Assembly: GCF_041346925.1 (NCBI RefSeq)
Contig: NZ_CP166840.1
Coordinates: 1,302,001-1,366,000, forward strand
Reading direction: 5' to 3'
Length of the DNA stretch: 64,000 nt
Source: Agaribacterium sp. ZY112
GTDB lineage: Bacteria; Pseudomonadota; Gammaproteobacteria; Pseudomonadales; Cellvibrionaceae
This document shows, one piece after another, positions 35,247-43,426 of the stretch (within the stretch, counting starts at the first letter, position 1; each line of letters opens with the position of its first letter). The notes below the pieces were generated by a model, which worked only from the letters and a program-made list of their open reading frames with translations, did no database searches and had not been told where the DNA came from. The translations under genes were made by a program, and so were the position numbers.

Positions 35247-36488
35247 TTAGGCGGCACTGCTTTCGCAGAACTCTTGGCCAAAAATAAGGTTTGGCAGCAT
35301 GGCACTGACATCGGTGCCGTCCTGCATTAAATCGAAATAGTAGGCGCCGGAGCGTACATCACCAAAAAGAACGATGCCTACGATGCGGTCTTGCTCGATG
35401 ATCAACTTTCGGTAAATGCGGCTTTGTTTGTCTTCGACGATAATGCTGCGTTGCTGCTCTGTTTCAAGTACTTGGCCTGCTGAGAATACTTGCACGCCAC
35501 TCACTTTTAATTTGGTGGCAGTCGCTTGGTTCTCAAAAGGTAGGTTTTCACTATTTACTAAGCGTGCGGCTAAGGTTTCCGCTTGGCGCCAGAGAGGATC
35601 AACAAGACCAAAACATTGGCCCTTGTGTTCAATACACTCACCAATGGCACTAATGTGCGCGGCGCTGGTTTGCATAAAGTCATCTACTTCTATGGCTCGC
35701 TTTCCGTCTAGGCCGTGCTCTAGGCCTAGTTCAGCATTGGGTGTAATGCCGGTTGCGATTACCGCCAGTTCAGCATCCAGCGTGTCACCACTCTTTAGGG
35801 TGGCGCTTTTAACGGCAGAGTCTCCGTTAAAGCTGACAATCTCGTCGTTAAGGCGAAAGCTAATGCCCATGCTTTGCATCACGTCTTTGAGCATGTTTGC
35901 CGAACGTTCGTCTAGTTGGCGATTTAGAAGCCAGCCACTGCGATGGACTAGGGTGACTTTAATGCCAAATTTAGCAAGGCCATAAGCCGCTTCTAGACCA
36001 AGTAAACCGCCACCAACAACAATAGCGTTTTTGGCGTGCTCAGCTTCTGCAATCTGCATCATTGCCTGAGTGTCGGCAATGGTTCGAAATAGGAATACAT
36101 GGGCTAAGTCGAGGTTTTTTGCAGGAATGCGTGCAGCCCGGGAGCCGGTAGCCAAGACAAGTTCGTCGTAGCTGATTTGTTGATCGCAAGCCGTGCTGAC
36201 GGTTTTTTTATCTCGGTCAATACTGACGACGGGGCTGCCAGAGATAAAGTGAATACCTTGTTGCTCATACCAATCGTGGTCTTTTTGCACAATGGCTTTA
36301 ACTGTCGTGTCGTTGGCGAGAACGGAGCTCAACATAATACGGTTATAACTGCCGTGAGGTTCGGCACCGATAACGGTCACACGGTATTGCTGGCCGTCAC
36401 GCTTAAGTAATTCATCAAGGAAGCGACCGGCAACCATGCCGTTACCGACGATTACAAGAGAAGGAAGAGTAGTAGAGCTTGTTGTCAT
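35247..36488 (-). CDS. nasC: NAD(P)H:FAD reductase subunit for assimilatory nitrate reductase
   Basis: A 413-residue flavoprotein of the pyridine-nucleotide-disulfide family. It contains the FAD-binding fold (VIVGNGMVAGRFLDELL), a second nucleotide fold (AIVVGGGLLGLEAAYGLAKFG), and FAD-contact motifs LVLATGSRAARIP and VIATGITPNAELG, as in the NirB N-terminal half and NasC. It should pass electrons from NADH to NasA. Klebsiella-type NasC has an additional C-terminal BFD domain; here that domain is missing from the reductase but present in NasA. It is translated first in a two-gene operon. No nitrite reductase (nirBD) or NasR/NasST gene is visible in the window, so nitrite must be reduced elsewhere. 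Confidence 0.85.
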   Translation of the reverse strand: MTTSSTTLPSLVIVGNGMVAGRFLDELLKRDGQQYRVTVIGAEPHGSYNRIMLSSVLANDTTVKAIVQKDHDWYEQQGIHFISGSPVVSIDRDKKTVSTACDQQISYDELVLATGSRAARIPAKNLDLAHVFLFRTIADTQAMMQIAEAEHAKNAIVVGGGLLGLEAAYGLAKFGIKVTLVHRSGWLLNRQLDERSANMLKDVMQSMGISFRLNDEIVSFNGDSAVKSATLKSGDTLDAELAVIATGITPNAELGLEHGLDGKRAIEVDDFMQTSAAHISAIGECIEHKGQCFGLVDPLWRQAETLAARLVNSENLPFENQATATKLKVSGVQVFSAGQVLETEQQRSIIVEDKQSRIYRKLIIEQDRIVGIVLFGDVRSGAYYFDLMQDGTDVSAMLPNLIFGQEFCESSAA

Positions 36489-36859
36489 ATCACTGGCAGG
36501 CTTATGCTGCTGAAATCTATCGTTAGCGGTAGAAGGTCTTACCCTTTCACTGGGGCAAGTGCTTGCACAAGACTGGCAGGAATTATACCAACTTTTAAGT
36601 TCTGTTTAAAAAGTGTTCGCTTGCGTGAGCTTGATACTGTATTTTGCGTTGTTCTGGGGCGTTATGTCGATGTTTTTTTAGTATTGGCAAGGCTCTTTAT
36701 TGATCTTGTTCGCCTGTTGGGATCCTTATATTAGTCGGGTGACCCATATTGGTGCGTCTAAGGCTCTGCATTGATGCGTTTTGCTTGCTTTACTTACGGC
36801 TAGCCGCCGTTATGCTATGCGCTTCGTAATTAATAACTACAAGTAGATCATTCAGCACC
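36489..36859 (+). other. Divergent intergenic region nasC | parE, no gene supported
   Basis: About 370 bases between divergent genes, expected to hold promoters of both the nas operon and parE. A 76-codon open frame on the plus strand (36504-36734) lacks a Shine-Dalgarno and any recognisable feature. I did not find a NasR leader hairpin, NtrC pair or similar site that I could support. Confidence 0.5.
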
Positions 36860-38746
36860 ATGGCGAATTACTCAGCGGAAGATATTGAAGTTCTATCTGG
36901 CTTGGACCCTGTGCGCAAGCGCCCCGGTATGTATACCGACACCAGCCGCCCCAACCACCTTGCCCAAGAAGTTATCGACAACAGTGTGGACGAGGCTCTC
37001 GCTGGCCACGCCAATAAAATCGATGTGGTGGTGTATAAAGATGGCTCTATCAGTGTGGCGGATAATGGCCGTGGTATGCCGGTGGACATTCACCCTGAAA
37101 AGGGAATCCCCGGTGTTGAAGTCATTCTTTCTACTTTGCATGCCGGTGGTAAGTTTAGTAACAAGAATTATCAGTTCAGTGGCGGCCTACATGGTGTGGG
37201 TATCTCGGTTGTTAATGCTTTGTCGAAGGTGCTTGAGGTAACGATTCGCCGTGATGCGCAGGTGCACCGCATTGGCTTCCAAGATGGCAATAAGGCCAGT
37301 GACCTAGAAGTGATTGATACTTGTGGTAAGCGCAACACCGGTACGACGGTGCGCTTTTTACCAGATGCGAGTTACTTTGATAGCGCTAAGTTTTCGCTTT
37401 CTCGGCTTAAGCATTTATTGCGTGCCAAGGCGGTATTGTGCCCAGGTTTAACCGTGAACCTGCATGATGAAGCCAGTGGTGATAAAGACAGTTGGTATTA
37501 CGAAGATGGTCTAAAAGATTATCTAGTGGCTGCCACTCAGGGTTGGGAAAACCTACCTAGCGAGCCTTTTATTGGCAGCTTTAGTGGTAATACTGAGGCC
37601 GCAGACTGGGCTGTGCAGTGGTTGCCTGAAGGTGGTGAAGTGACTCAGGAGAGTTATGTAAACCTGATTCCTACGGCACAAGGTGGTACCCATGTGAATG
37701 GTTTGCGCAGTGGTTTGATGGATGCCATGCGTGAATACTGCGAAATTCGTAATTTAATTCCTCGTGGCATTAAGTTGGCTCCTGATGATATTTGGAATAA
37801 CTGCTGCTATGTCTTGAGCTCTAAAATGGCGGATCCCCAATTTAGTGGCCAGACCAAAGAGCGGCTCAGTTCTCGTGAAGCGGCTGCGTTTGTAAGTGGT
37901 GTCGCTAAAGATGCTTTTAGCTTATGGCTCAATCAGCATACGGATGAAGGGGACCAGCTCGCAGAATTCTGTATTAGCAACGCCCAAAAGCGTGTGCGCT
38001 CAAGTAAAAAAGTAGCTCGTAAAAAAGTAACTCAGGGCCCTGCTTTGCCTGGTAAGTTGGCAGACTGTTCTTCGGCTGAGCCTGAGCGTGGTGAAATCTT
38101 TTTAGTGGAAGGTGATTCTGCTGGTGGTTCTGCTAAACAAGCTCGCGATAGAGAATTTCAGGCCATCATGCCTTTGCGCGGTAAAATTCTAAATACCTGG
38201 GAAGTCGATAGCGCTGAGGTGTTGGCCTCTAAAGAAGTGCACGACATTAGTGTTGCTTTGGGCATAGACCCTGGTGTCGATAACCTAGAAAAGCTGCGTT
38301 ATCACAAGGTCTGTATTCTTGCCGATGCGGATTCTGATGGTTTGCACATTGCCACTTTGATTTGTGCTTTATTTGTTCGTCATTTCCCTTCTTTGGTTAA
38401 GGCAGGCCATGTGTTTGTCGCCATGCCTCCTTTGTTCCGCATCGACATAGGTAATGATGTTTATTACGCCTTAGATGAAGCTGAAAAGAATGGCGTCTTA
38501 GATCGTATTCAGGCTGAAAAGAAAAAGGGTAAGGTTAATGTGCAGCGCTTTAAAGGTCTGGGTGAGATGAACCCATTGCAGTTACGTGAAACAACCATGG
38601 CTCCTGATACTCGTCGTTTGGTGCAGTTGGTGATGGAACCCGGTGATGATACGCATCAGGTGATGGATATGCTGCTGGCTAAAAAACGCAGTGCGGATCG
38701 TAAGGCTTGGTTGGAAGATAAGGGCGATCTAGCTGAAGTGGGCTAG
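36860..38746 (+). CDS. parE: DNA topoisomerase IV subunit B
   Basis: A 628-residue type II topoisomerase ATPase subunit that, with ParC, decatenates daughter chromosomes. The GHKL ATPase has EVIDNSVDEALAGHA, DNGRGMPV, and FSGGLHGVGISVVNALS. The transducer and TOPRIM domains follow with FLVEGDSAGGSAKQARDR, MPLRGKILN, and metal site DADSDGLHIATL. The ending QRFKGLGEMNPLQL is standard. ParE-specific length separates it from GyrB. It closes the conserved nudF-to-parE block; parC is not adjacent. Confidence 0.96.
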   Translation: MANYSAEDIEVLSGLDPVRKRPGMYTDTSRPNHLAQEVIDNSVDEALAGHANKIDVVVYKDGSISVADNGRGMPVDIHPEKGIPGVEVILSTLHAGGKFSNKNYQFSGGLHGVGISVVNALSKVLEVTIRRDAQVHRIGFQDGNKASDLEVIDTCGKRNTGTTVRFLPDASYFDSAKFSLSRLKHLLRAKAVLCPGLTVNLHDEASGDKDSWYYEDGLKDYLVAATQGWENLPSEPFIGSFSGNTEAADWAVQWLPEGGEVTQESYVNLIPTAQGGTHVNGLRSGLMDAMREYCEIRNLIPRGIKLAPDDIWNNCCYVLSSKMADPQFSGQTKERLSSREAAAFVSGVAKDAFSLWLNQHTDEGDQLAEFCISNAQKRVRSSKKVARKKVTQGPALPGKLADCSSAEPERGEIFLVEGDSAGGSAKQARDREFQAIMPLRGKILNTWEVDSAEVLASKEVHDISVALGIDPGVDNLEKLRYHKVCILADADSDGLHIATLICALFVRHFPSLVKAGHVFVAMPPLFRIDIGNDVYYALDEAEKNGVLDRIQAEKKKGKVNVQRFKGLGEMNPLQLRETTMAPDTRRLVQLVMEPGDDTHQVMDMLLAKKRSADRKAWLEDKGDLAEVG

Positions 38747-38782
38747 ATCTACCGTTATTTTAATAACACCTACAAAGCTAGC

Positions 38783-39361
38783 TTAGGGAACTGCGATACC
38801 AAGCTGGCTTAAGGTTTTTGCTGTCCACATAAGTGGTATGCCAATAATGGATGTGTAATCCTCACAGTTAATCGATTCAAACAAGCTAATACCGGCGGCT
38901 TCGAGTCGGTAGGAGCCACAGCAATAAAGTGGTTCATCTATCTCTATATATCTTTGAATTTGCTCATCGCTTAATGGTCGCATTGTCATGCGGGCAATGC
39001 AGGTGTGCGTGTGCATCTGCTCGCCTAGTACGATGGCTAGTGAGGTGATGAGCTGGTGTTCATTACCTGCTAATGCTCTTAACTGTGTAAAGGCTTTGTC
39101 TTTTGTTAGTGGTTTATTGAGTACTTGGTCTTTGAAGCTGGCGACCTGATCGCCACCAATGACAATGGCTTGTTGATGTTCTTTGGCAATGGCCTGGGCT
39201 TTAGCAAGAGCTAGTTTTTCGGCCACTTGTATGTGTTCAAGCCCTTGCGTTTTAAAGCTGTCTTCATCTACTTCGGGAGCCATGCTTGTGAAGGCGATAT
39301 TGAGCCTTTGCAGTTGCTGCTTGCGATAAACAGAGCTGCTAGCAAGGATGATCTTTTTCAT
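38783..39361 (-). CDS. yceF: Maf-type nucleotide pyrophosphatase YceF
   Basis: A 192-residue cytosolic Maf-superfamily protein. It opens with IILASSSVYRKQQLQRL, has EVDEDSF and the catalytic IGGDQVASFKD, and a C-terminal segment EPLYCCGSYRLEAAGISLFE that fits YceF, a 7-methyl-GTP pyrophosphatase, better than the dTTP/UTP-specific Maf (YhdE). The ATG at 39361 is used; a TTG two codons upstream is unlikely. It converges on parE with about 36 bases between stops. Confidence 0.9.
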   Translation of the reverse strand: MKKIILASSSVYRKQQLQRLNIAFTSMAPEVDEDSFKTQGLEHIQVAEKLALAKAQAIAKEHQQAIVIGGDQVASFKDQVLNKPLTKDKAFTQLRALAGNEHQLITSLAIVLGEQMHTHTCIARMTMRPLSDEQIQRYIEIDEPLYCCGSYRLEAAGISLFESINCEDYTSIIGIPLMWTAKTLSQLGIAVP

Positions 39362-39736
39362 AAGCAAGTGGGCTTCCGAGGGCGATTAAAGATGGGCTAA
39401 GTTATTAATGGCTAGCTTTGTGGCTTGCAAACAAGGCTTTTGTTGCTGTGTGAACTGGTCAGTTCTTTAGCGTCAATGATAATCATATAAGGTTTTTTTT
39501 ACAGGCCTTGTTGGCGAATTTAGCTCTTAAAGCAGGGCCTTGAAAGACTTTATGTCATTTACCTGCATGTTCGTTAGCCTTTTCTGAATTCCTAAGAATA
39601 GCTACTTGTACTTGGCTCAGCCATAAAGAGGGTTTACCCGCGTAGTGCACAATTAAGGTGCCGGTAAAGCGCTAAGTGAGCTAAAGAGTATGCAATGAGG
39701 TAAAACGGGCGTTTTTTATCAGGCATGTATTCGACA
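39362..39736 (-). other. Intergenic region hisI-yceF, no gene supported
   Basis: About 375 bases between two minus-strand genes. It contains scattered T- and A-runs (for example GGTTTTTTTT near 39492) but no open frame or stable hairpin that I could support. It should hold the yceF promoter. Confidence 0.5.
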
Positions 39737-40156
39737 TTATGCTGAGTCTCCTTGAATAATAACCCTGCGCTTATCGTGATCTAGCTCGAGATAAAAGCAG
39801 TTTCGACGGCCGGTATGGCAAGCGGAACCGTTTTGATCAACTTGGCAGAGTATGGCATCACCATCACAGTCAAAAGCCATGCTGACTAGGTATTGTGTAT
39901 GGCCGCTAGTTTCGCCTTTAGTCCATAATTCTTGTCGGCTGCGAGACCAATAGCATAGATAGCGTGAGGATAGCGTTTTCTCTAAGGATTCTTTAGTCAT
40001 CCAAGCAAACATTAATACCTCTTTTGTGATGGCATCTTGGGTGATTACTGGGATTAAACCTTGTTCATTAAAAGCTAGTTGTTCAACTATTTTGTCTAAA
40101 TCAAAGCTTGTGTCGTGCTCTTTATTTTCAATTTTTATAAAAAAGTCGCGTTTCAT
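39737..40156 (-). CDS. hisI: Stand-alone phosphoribosyl-AMP cyclohydrolase (HisI paralogue in zinc locus)
   Basis: A 139-residue enzyme that opens the purine ring of phosphoribosyl-AMP in histidine biosynthesis. The core is intact: GLIPVITQDAITKEVLMFAWM, YWSRSRQELWTKGETSG, FDCDGDAILCQVDQNGSACHTG, with the metal-binding DCDGD and Cys residues. It is not fused to HisE and not near other his genes. Instead it is the last gene of a cluster with Zur, COG0523 and DUF2796. Stand-alone HisI copies in Zur regulons are known from comparative genomics as replacements under zinc limitation, so this is likely such a paralogue. Whether a second hisI exists in the genome is not visible. Confidence 0.88.
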   Translation of the reverse strand: MKRDFFIKIENKEHDTSFDLDKIVEQLAFNEQGLIPVITQDAITKEVLMFAWMTKESLEKTLSSRYLCYWSRSRQELWTKGETSGHTQYLVSMAFDCDGDAILCQVDQNGSACHTGRRNCFYLELDHDKRRVIIQGDSA

Positions 40157-40206
40157 TAGAGGGGCTGCTTATCGTGTTTAAATCGCTTTTAATGATGCGT
40201 CGATTA

Positions 40207-40752
40207 TTATTTAAGTGGAATAATAGGGCTTGATGGTGTCAGTGTGGTGGAGCCTTGGTTGCTCTCGGTAATCCACATGACATTTATTTTTTCAATGCCG
40301 GGGAATTTTTTAAACAGCTCTACAGCAAGTTGTTTTAAATGCTGGGGCTTTTTACAGTTGAGCTGATAGTGCGCCACAATTTCGCTGTGATTTTTATTGG
40401 CCGCATTATGATGTTCGTGTTCTTCGTATTCCTCACTAATCAGGCTTGAAGTATCAATAGATGAATGTTGTTGTATGCAAAGTGCGCTACCAAATGAAAA
40501 TAATGAATCGCCTTGTTCTAAAATCTGTTTGGTTTTTTTGACGCTTTCTTTTTCTTTCTGGGTATGGGCTTTATGTTCGAAGCCAACTAGATTAGCTGAT
40601 GGGCTTTCAAATTCGATTTCTAGGTGCTCGTTTTCAAGTGCAATAGTTAGTACGGCTAGGCCATGAGTATGGCTGTGCTGAGCTTGGGCTGTCATAAAGG
40701 GAGCCATTAGCAGCAATACCAATGTGCAGCGGGCATGTTTGTTTTTAAGCAT
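40207..40752 (-). CDS. DUF2796 periplasmic zinc-binding protein (ZrgA-like)
   Basis: A periplasmic protein of about 181 residues from the ATG at 40752, which has GGTGG eight bases upstream and starts the signal peptide (CTLVLLLMAPFMTAQA); the longer open frame reads antisense-like Ala/Pro sequence and was not used. The mature N-terminus is His-rich (QHSHTHG), then LENEHLEIEFESPSANLVGFEHKA, the DUF2796 signature. An internal EEYEEHEHHNAANKNHSE stretch adds more His. Vibrio ZrgA of this family helps zinc uptake with an ABC transporter and a DUF3299 protein, all of which are encoded in this locus, so zinc capture is the likely role. Confidence 0.86.
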   Translation of the reverse strand: MLKNKHARCTLVLLLMAPFMTAQAQHSHTHGLAVLTIALENEHLEIEFESPSANLVGFEHKAHTQKEKESVKKTKQILEQGDSLFSFGSALCIQQHSSIDTSSLISEEYEEHEHHNAANKNHSEIVAHYQLNCKKPQHLKQLAVELFKKFPGIEKINVMWITESNQGSTTLTPSSPIIPLK

Positions 40753-40834
40753 ATCTATTCCACCGTGATACTGAATGTCGATTTTTGTTTTTTCAATTGA
40801 TGGTATGTTGGTACTAGCCCCATTAGGGGCTTGC

Positions 40835-41020
40835 CTATACTCTACCGCAGCATTTTTTGAATTTCTGAGTGCTACCACAGGGGCAGGGGGCATTACGTCC
40901 AATTTTGGGGTTGGTGCGAGTGAAAGGAGGAGCTGAAGGGGGGCAGCAGCTTGTATTACTGCAGCAGCTGTCATCGTTTGTATTGCCATCTTGCTGCAAT
41001 GTGTGTTGGTCTTCGTTCAT
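40835..41020 (-). CDS. Cys-rich SEC-C motif mini-protein
   Basis: A 61-residue protein with two cysteine clusters: [13 protein letters not shown] in the middle and [19 protein letters not shown] at the end. The last is a standard SEC-C zinc-binding motif (CxCx8CC type), normally found at the end of SecA. The N-terminal double CC pairs are unusual. It starts three bases after the NTF2-like gene and before the DUF2796 gene, so it belongs to the zinc locus. A role in metal binding, storage or transfer is plausible; there is no evidence for SecA involvement. Confidence 0.8.
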   Translation of the reverse strand: MNEDQHTLQQDGNTNDDSCCSNTSCCPPSAPPFTRTNPKIGRNAPCPCGSTQKFKKCCGRV

Positions 41021-41023
41021 AAT

Positions 41024-41392
41024 TTACTCCGGCATTTGTGATGAGTGGTGTTCGATAATTTTGTATTCGCGCCCATTCCATCGGTACACAAAGCTATAAC
41101 GTGCTTGTACGCTGCTTCCGTCTTTAAAGTTGAAGTTGTAAACACCAGAATTGATAGCAATATCAGAAAATATTCTTACATTGGCTTCTAGTATTTTTCC
41201 AAAGGGCTCTCGCTCTAAAAATGTAACAAAGTAGTCTTCTATTTCTTCGTGATTATGCCTTACCTGATTTGAGATAGTGGGTAATAGGACTGCGTCACGT
41301 TCATAGAGCTCGACCACTTTTTTGGGTTTTTGTGTTTGTAGGGCGCTGTTCCACGCATCAAAAAGCGCAATAATATCTTCTTTGCTTGCCAT
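41024..41392 (-). CDS. NTF2-like (SgcJ/EcaC, DUF4440-type) protein
   Basis: A 122-residue protein with the cone-shaped NTF2 fold: EDIIALFDAWNSALQTQKPKKVVELYERDAVLLPT-type N-terminal helix and strand (positions 4-38), EEIEDYFVTFLEREP, and a C-terminal sheet ending in FVYRWNGREYKIIEHHSSQM. No signal peptide is seen. Members bind small ligands or act as enzymes, and some have been linked to carbonic-anhydrase-like or stress functions, but I cannot assign one. The terminal HHSS and the setting in the zinc locus hint at metal-linked regulation only. Confidence 0.82.
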   Translation of the reverse strand: MASKEDIIALFDAWNSALQTQKPKKVVELYERDAVLLPTISNQVRHNHEEIEDYFVTFLEREPFGKILEANVRIFSDIAINSGVYNFNFKDGSSVQARYSFVYRWNGREYKIIEHHSSQMPE

Positions 41393-41443
41393 AGGCTGCT
41401 CCTTGTTAGTTAGTGGTATTGAGGGTTTTGGTCGCTGACTGAA

Positions 41444-42661
41444 TCAGTATTTACTTGCAACACGATAGGCATTTAGTGACGGTAATGCTGCACTAATAAG
41501 AGCAACGGAACTGATGGCTAATAATAAATACAGGTTGTTGATAGAAATAATATTATTGCTGATGCTCAGGCCTAGTTGCGCGGTGATACTACCTTGGCCA
41601 ATGCTTAGGCCAAGGCTTAACAAGCCGGCACCGATGATGATGCTAACGGCGCATATCAATAATGCTTCTAGTTCTATTAATAGAAAAATAAAGCTTGGCG
41701 CTGCACCCATGATTCTCAATAAATAAATCTCTTGTTTTCTATCTCGGATTGATGCCATTAGCATGGCGCTTAAACCAAGTGCGGCGGCAATAAAAACGAG
41801 GGCAGAGATCAAGCGCAAGCTGCCTTCAAGTAGGCTCATTACTTGCCATAATTGCATAAGAGTGGCACCAGGTAATATTGCGCTTAAGGCTTCTTTGTTG
41901 TATTCGTTAATAGCTCGCTGAGTCTTAAAAACGGCTAAGCGGGATTTGAGCCCTAACATAAATGCCGTGATGCTTTGCGCTTGCAGTTCTGTTTTTGTAT
42001 TTTGTTGTGTTGTTGGTGCTTGTTGCCAGTTTGCGTGAATTGTTTCAATTCCTTCAAGGCTTGTATAGAGGCTTTGATCTACAGGGGTGCCGGTTGCCTT
42101 TAGAATACCAACAACGGTAAAGGGGCTGTTTTCATGAAGGCTAAAACTGGTCTTTGCCATGCCGTGTGCCAAAACGAGTTTGGAGCCAATTTTGTAATTG
42201 AGTTGCTGCGCTAGTTGCGAGCCAATCACCACATCGTAAAGTTCACTAAAGGCTTGGCCTTGTTCAAAATCTAAAGTGTGCTTGTTGCCATAGCTAAAGT
42301 GTTTGAAAAAGTCTGAGCTCGTGCCAATGACTCGATAACCTTTGTGTGAATCCCCTAAGGCGATAGGGATGGACCAAGCAACTTGCTTGAATTCGCTTAT
42401 TTCTTTGTATGTTGCCCAGCTTATATTGTTTGTAGGTGCGCCAATATGAAAAACGGAATACAGAAGTAGATTTAGCTGGCCGGTTCTGGCTCCGACGATA
42501 AGGTCAACGCCAGAAACGGTGTTAGAGAAACTCTCTTTGCTTTGCTGGCGTATATGCTCAACAGCTAATAACACAAAGATACTGACGCTCATGGCTGATA
42601 TAGTAAGTAAAACCGAGGCTTTTCTGTTGAGTAAGCTTTTGACTGCAAGTTTGAAAAACAT
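41444..42661 (-). CDS. FtsX-like ABC transporter permease
   Basis: A 405-residue inner-membrane permease of the MacB/FtsX type. One helix lies near the N-terminus (LLTISAMSVSIFVLLAVEHI), followed by a periplasmic domain of about 230 residues, and three helices at the C-terminus (LVFIAAALGLSAMLMASI, LLICAVSIIIGAGLLSLG, and the last one near LYLLLAISSVALISAALPS). The RDRKQEIYLLRIMGAAPSFI segment is the FtsX coupling motif. It pairs with the ATPase gene, which it overlaps by one base. In Vibrio a similar pair serves zinc acquisition; other pairs of this class work as LolCDE or MacB exporters, so direction of transport is not certain. Confidence 0.87.
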   Translation of the reverse strand: MFFKLAVKSLLNRKASVLLTISAMSVSIFVLLAVEHIRQQSKESFSNTVSGVDLIVGARTGQLNLLLYSVFHIGAPTNNISWATYKEISEFKQVAWSIPIALGDSHKGYRVIGTSSDFFKHFSYGNKHTLDFEQGQAFSELYDVVIGSQLAQQLNYKIGSKLVLAHGMAKTSFSLHENSPFTVVGILKATGTPVDQSLYTSLEGIETIHANWQQAPTTQQNTKTELQAQSITAFMLGLKSRLAVFKTQRAINEYNKEALSAILPGATLMQLWQVMSLLEGSLRLISALVFIAAALGLSAMLMASIRDRKQEIYLLRIMGAAPSFIFLLIELEALLICAVSIIIGAGLLSLGLSIGQGSITAQLGLSISNNIISINNLYLLLAISSVALISAALPSLNAYRVASKY

Positions 42662-43335
42662 CAGGCTTCGGCCTCAATGCTATTTATTTGGCTCATGGCG
42701 TCTATGCGCTGAAAGTGATGAGAGAGGCTTATATCGTGGCTGACAAACAATAAGCTCGCTTGCTGCTCCTTGCTTAACGCCATTAATAGCTGCATAAATT
42801 TATCGCGATTTGCGTGGTCGATAGCGCTGCTGGCTTCATCGGCGATAAGTAGTTTGGGTTTGTTGATTAGGGCTCTGGCAATCGCTACACGCTGTTGCTG
42901 ACCTATGCTTAGTTGGCTGCATGGTTTGTAGTGGTCGTTATTTTTTATATTGAGCTCGTTTAGTAGTGTGGTAATTGCACTTCTATCGGCGTTTTTTTCT
43001 TTTGAGAAAAAGGTGCCTAGCTGAATGTTTTCCACTGCATTTAAATAGGGGACTAAGTTAAATTGCTGGAATATATAGCCCATGTTTTGTGCGCGAAACC
43101 GGTCGCGCTGTCGGCTATTTAGTTGATTAAGCTGCTGATTGAGTACGCTTACGTGGCCTTCAGATGTTTTTAAAATTCCACCTAAAATATTTAATAAGGT
43201 CGACTTTCCACTGCCAGAAGGCCCGTGAATAAAAACTTGCTCTTGAGCGGTAACCTGCCAGTGATTGATATTAAGAATGGCTTTGTTGGGGCTGTCGGCG
43301 TAAGCAAAACGTAGCGCTTTTACTTCTATACTCAT
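42661..43335 (-). CDS. ABC transporter ATP-binding protein (LolD/MacB-like)
   Basis: A 224-residue ATPase with Walker A GPSGSGKSTLLNILGG, Q-loop MGYIFQQFNLVPYLNAVENI, signature QLSIGQQQRVAIARALIN, Walker B LLIADEASSAID and H-loop FVSHDISLS. It matches the LolD/MacB class that partners FtsX-like permeases. It stands divergent from the DUF3299 lipoprotein and within the zinc locus; the inferred job is energising zinc uptake or related envelope traffic. The signature has SIGQQQ, not SGGQQQ, and Walker B has ADEASS where DEPT is usual; both changes are seen in some divergent members. Confidence 0.87.
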   Translation of the reverse strand: MSIEVKALRFAYADSPNKAILNINHWQVTAQEQVFIHGPSGSGKSTLLNILGGILKTSEGHVSVLNQQLNQLNSRQRDRFRAQNMGYIFQQFNLVPYLNAVENIQLGTFFSKEKNADRSAITTLLNELNIKNNDHYKPCSQLSIGQQQRVAIARALINKPKLLIADEASSAIDHANRDKFMQLLMALSKEQQASLLFVSHDISLSHHFQRIDAMSQINSIEAEA

Positions 43336-43368
43336 GGGCCTGTGTGCAGGTGCGTTGAACTCAGTTGG

Positions 43369-43383
43369 TGATACAGGGTATCA
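43369..43383. promoter_or_regulatory. Palindromic site between divergent zinc-locus genes
   Basis: A perfect inverted repeat, TGATAC-AGG-GTATCA, lies in the 91 bases between the ABC ATPase and the DUF3299 gene. Its outer GATA/TATC halves recall the palindrome upstream of zur at 46178, but the inner TGTT/AACA is absent. It could be an operator for both directions. The regulator is unknown. Confidence 0.4.
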
Positions 43384-43426
43384 TTTGCTGTTCTGACGCT
43401 CAATCGCCTCGTTGTTGTGGTCCTTT

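Noticed and set aside
35416..35985. 189-codon plus-strand frame opposite nasC
   Set aside because: Antisense to a clear flavoprotein gene and rich in Ser, Arg and Cys without motifs.
36504..36734. 76-codon frame between nasC and parE
   Set aside because: No ribosome binding site, no motif, and a position where promoters of both neighbours are expected.
40753..40989. 79-codon N-terminal extension of the DUF2796 protein
   Set aside because: It overlaps the SEC-C gene in another frame, is Ala/Pro-rich, and would bury a clear signal peptide that starts at 40752 behind its own Shine-Dalgarno.
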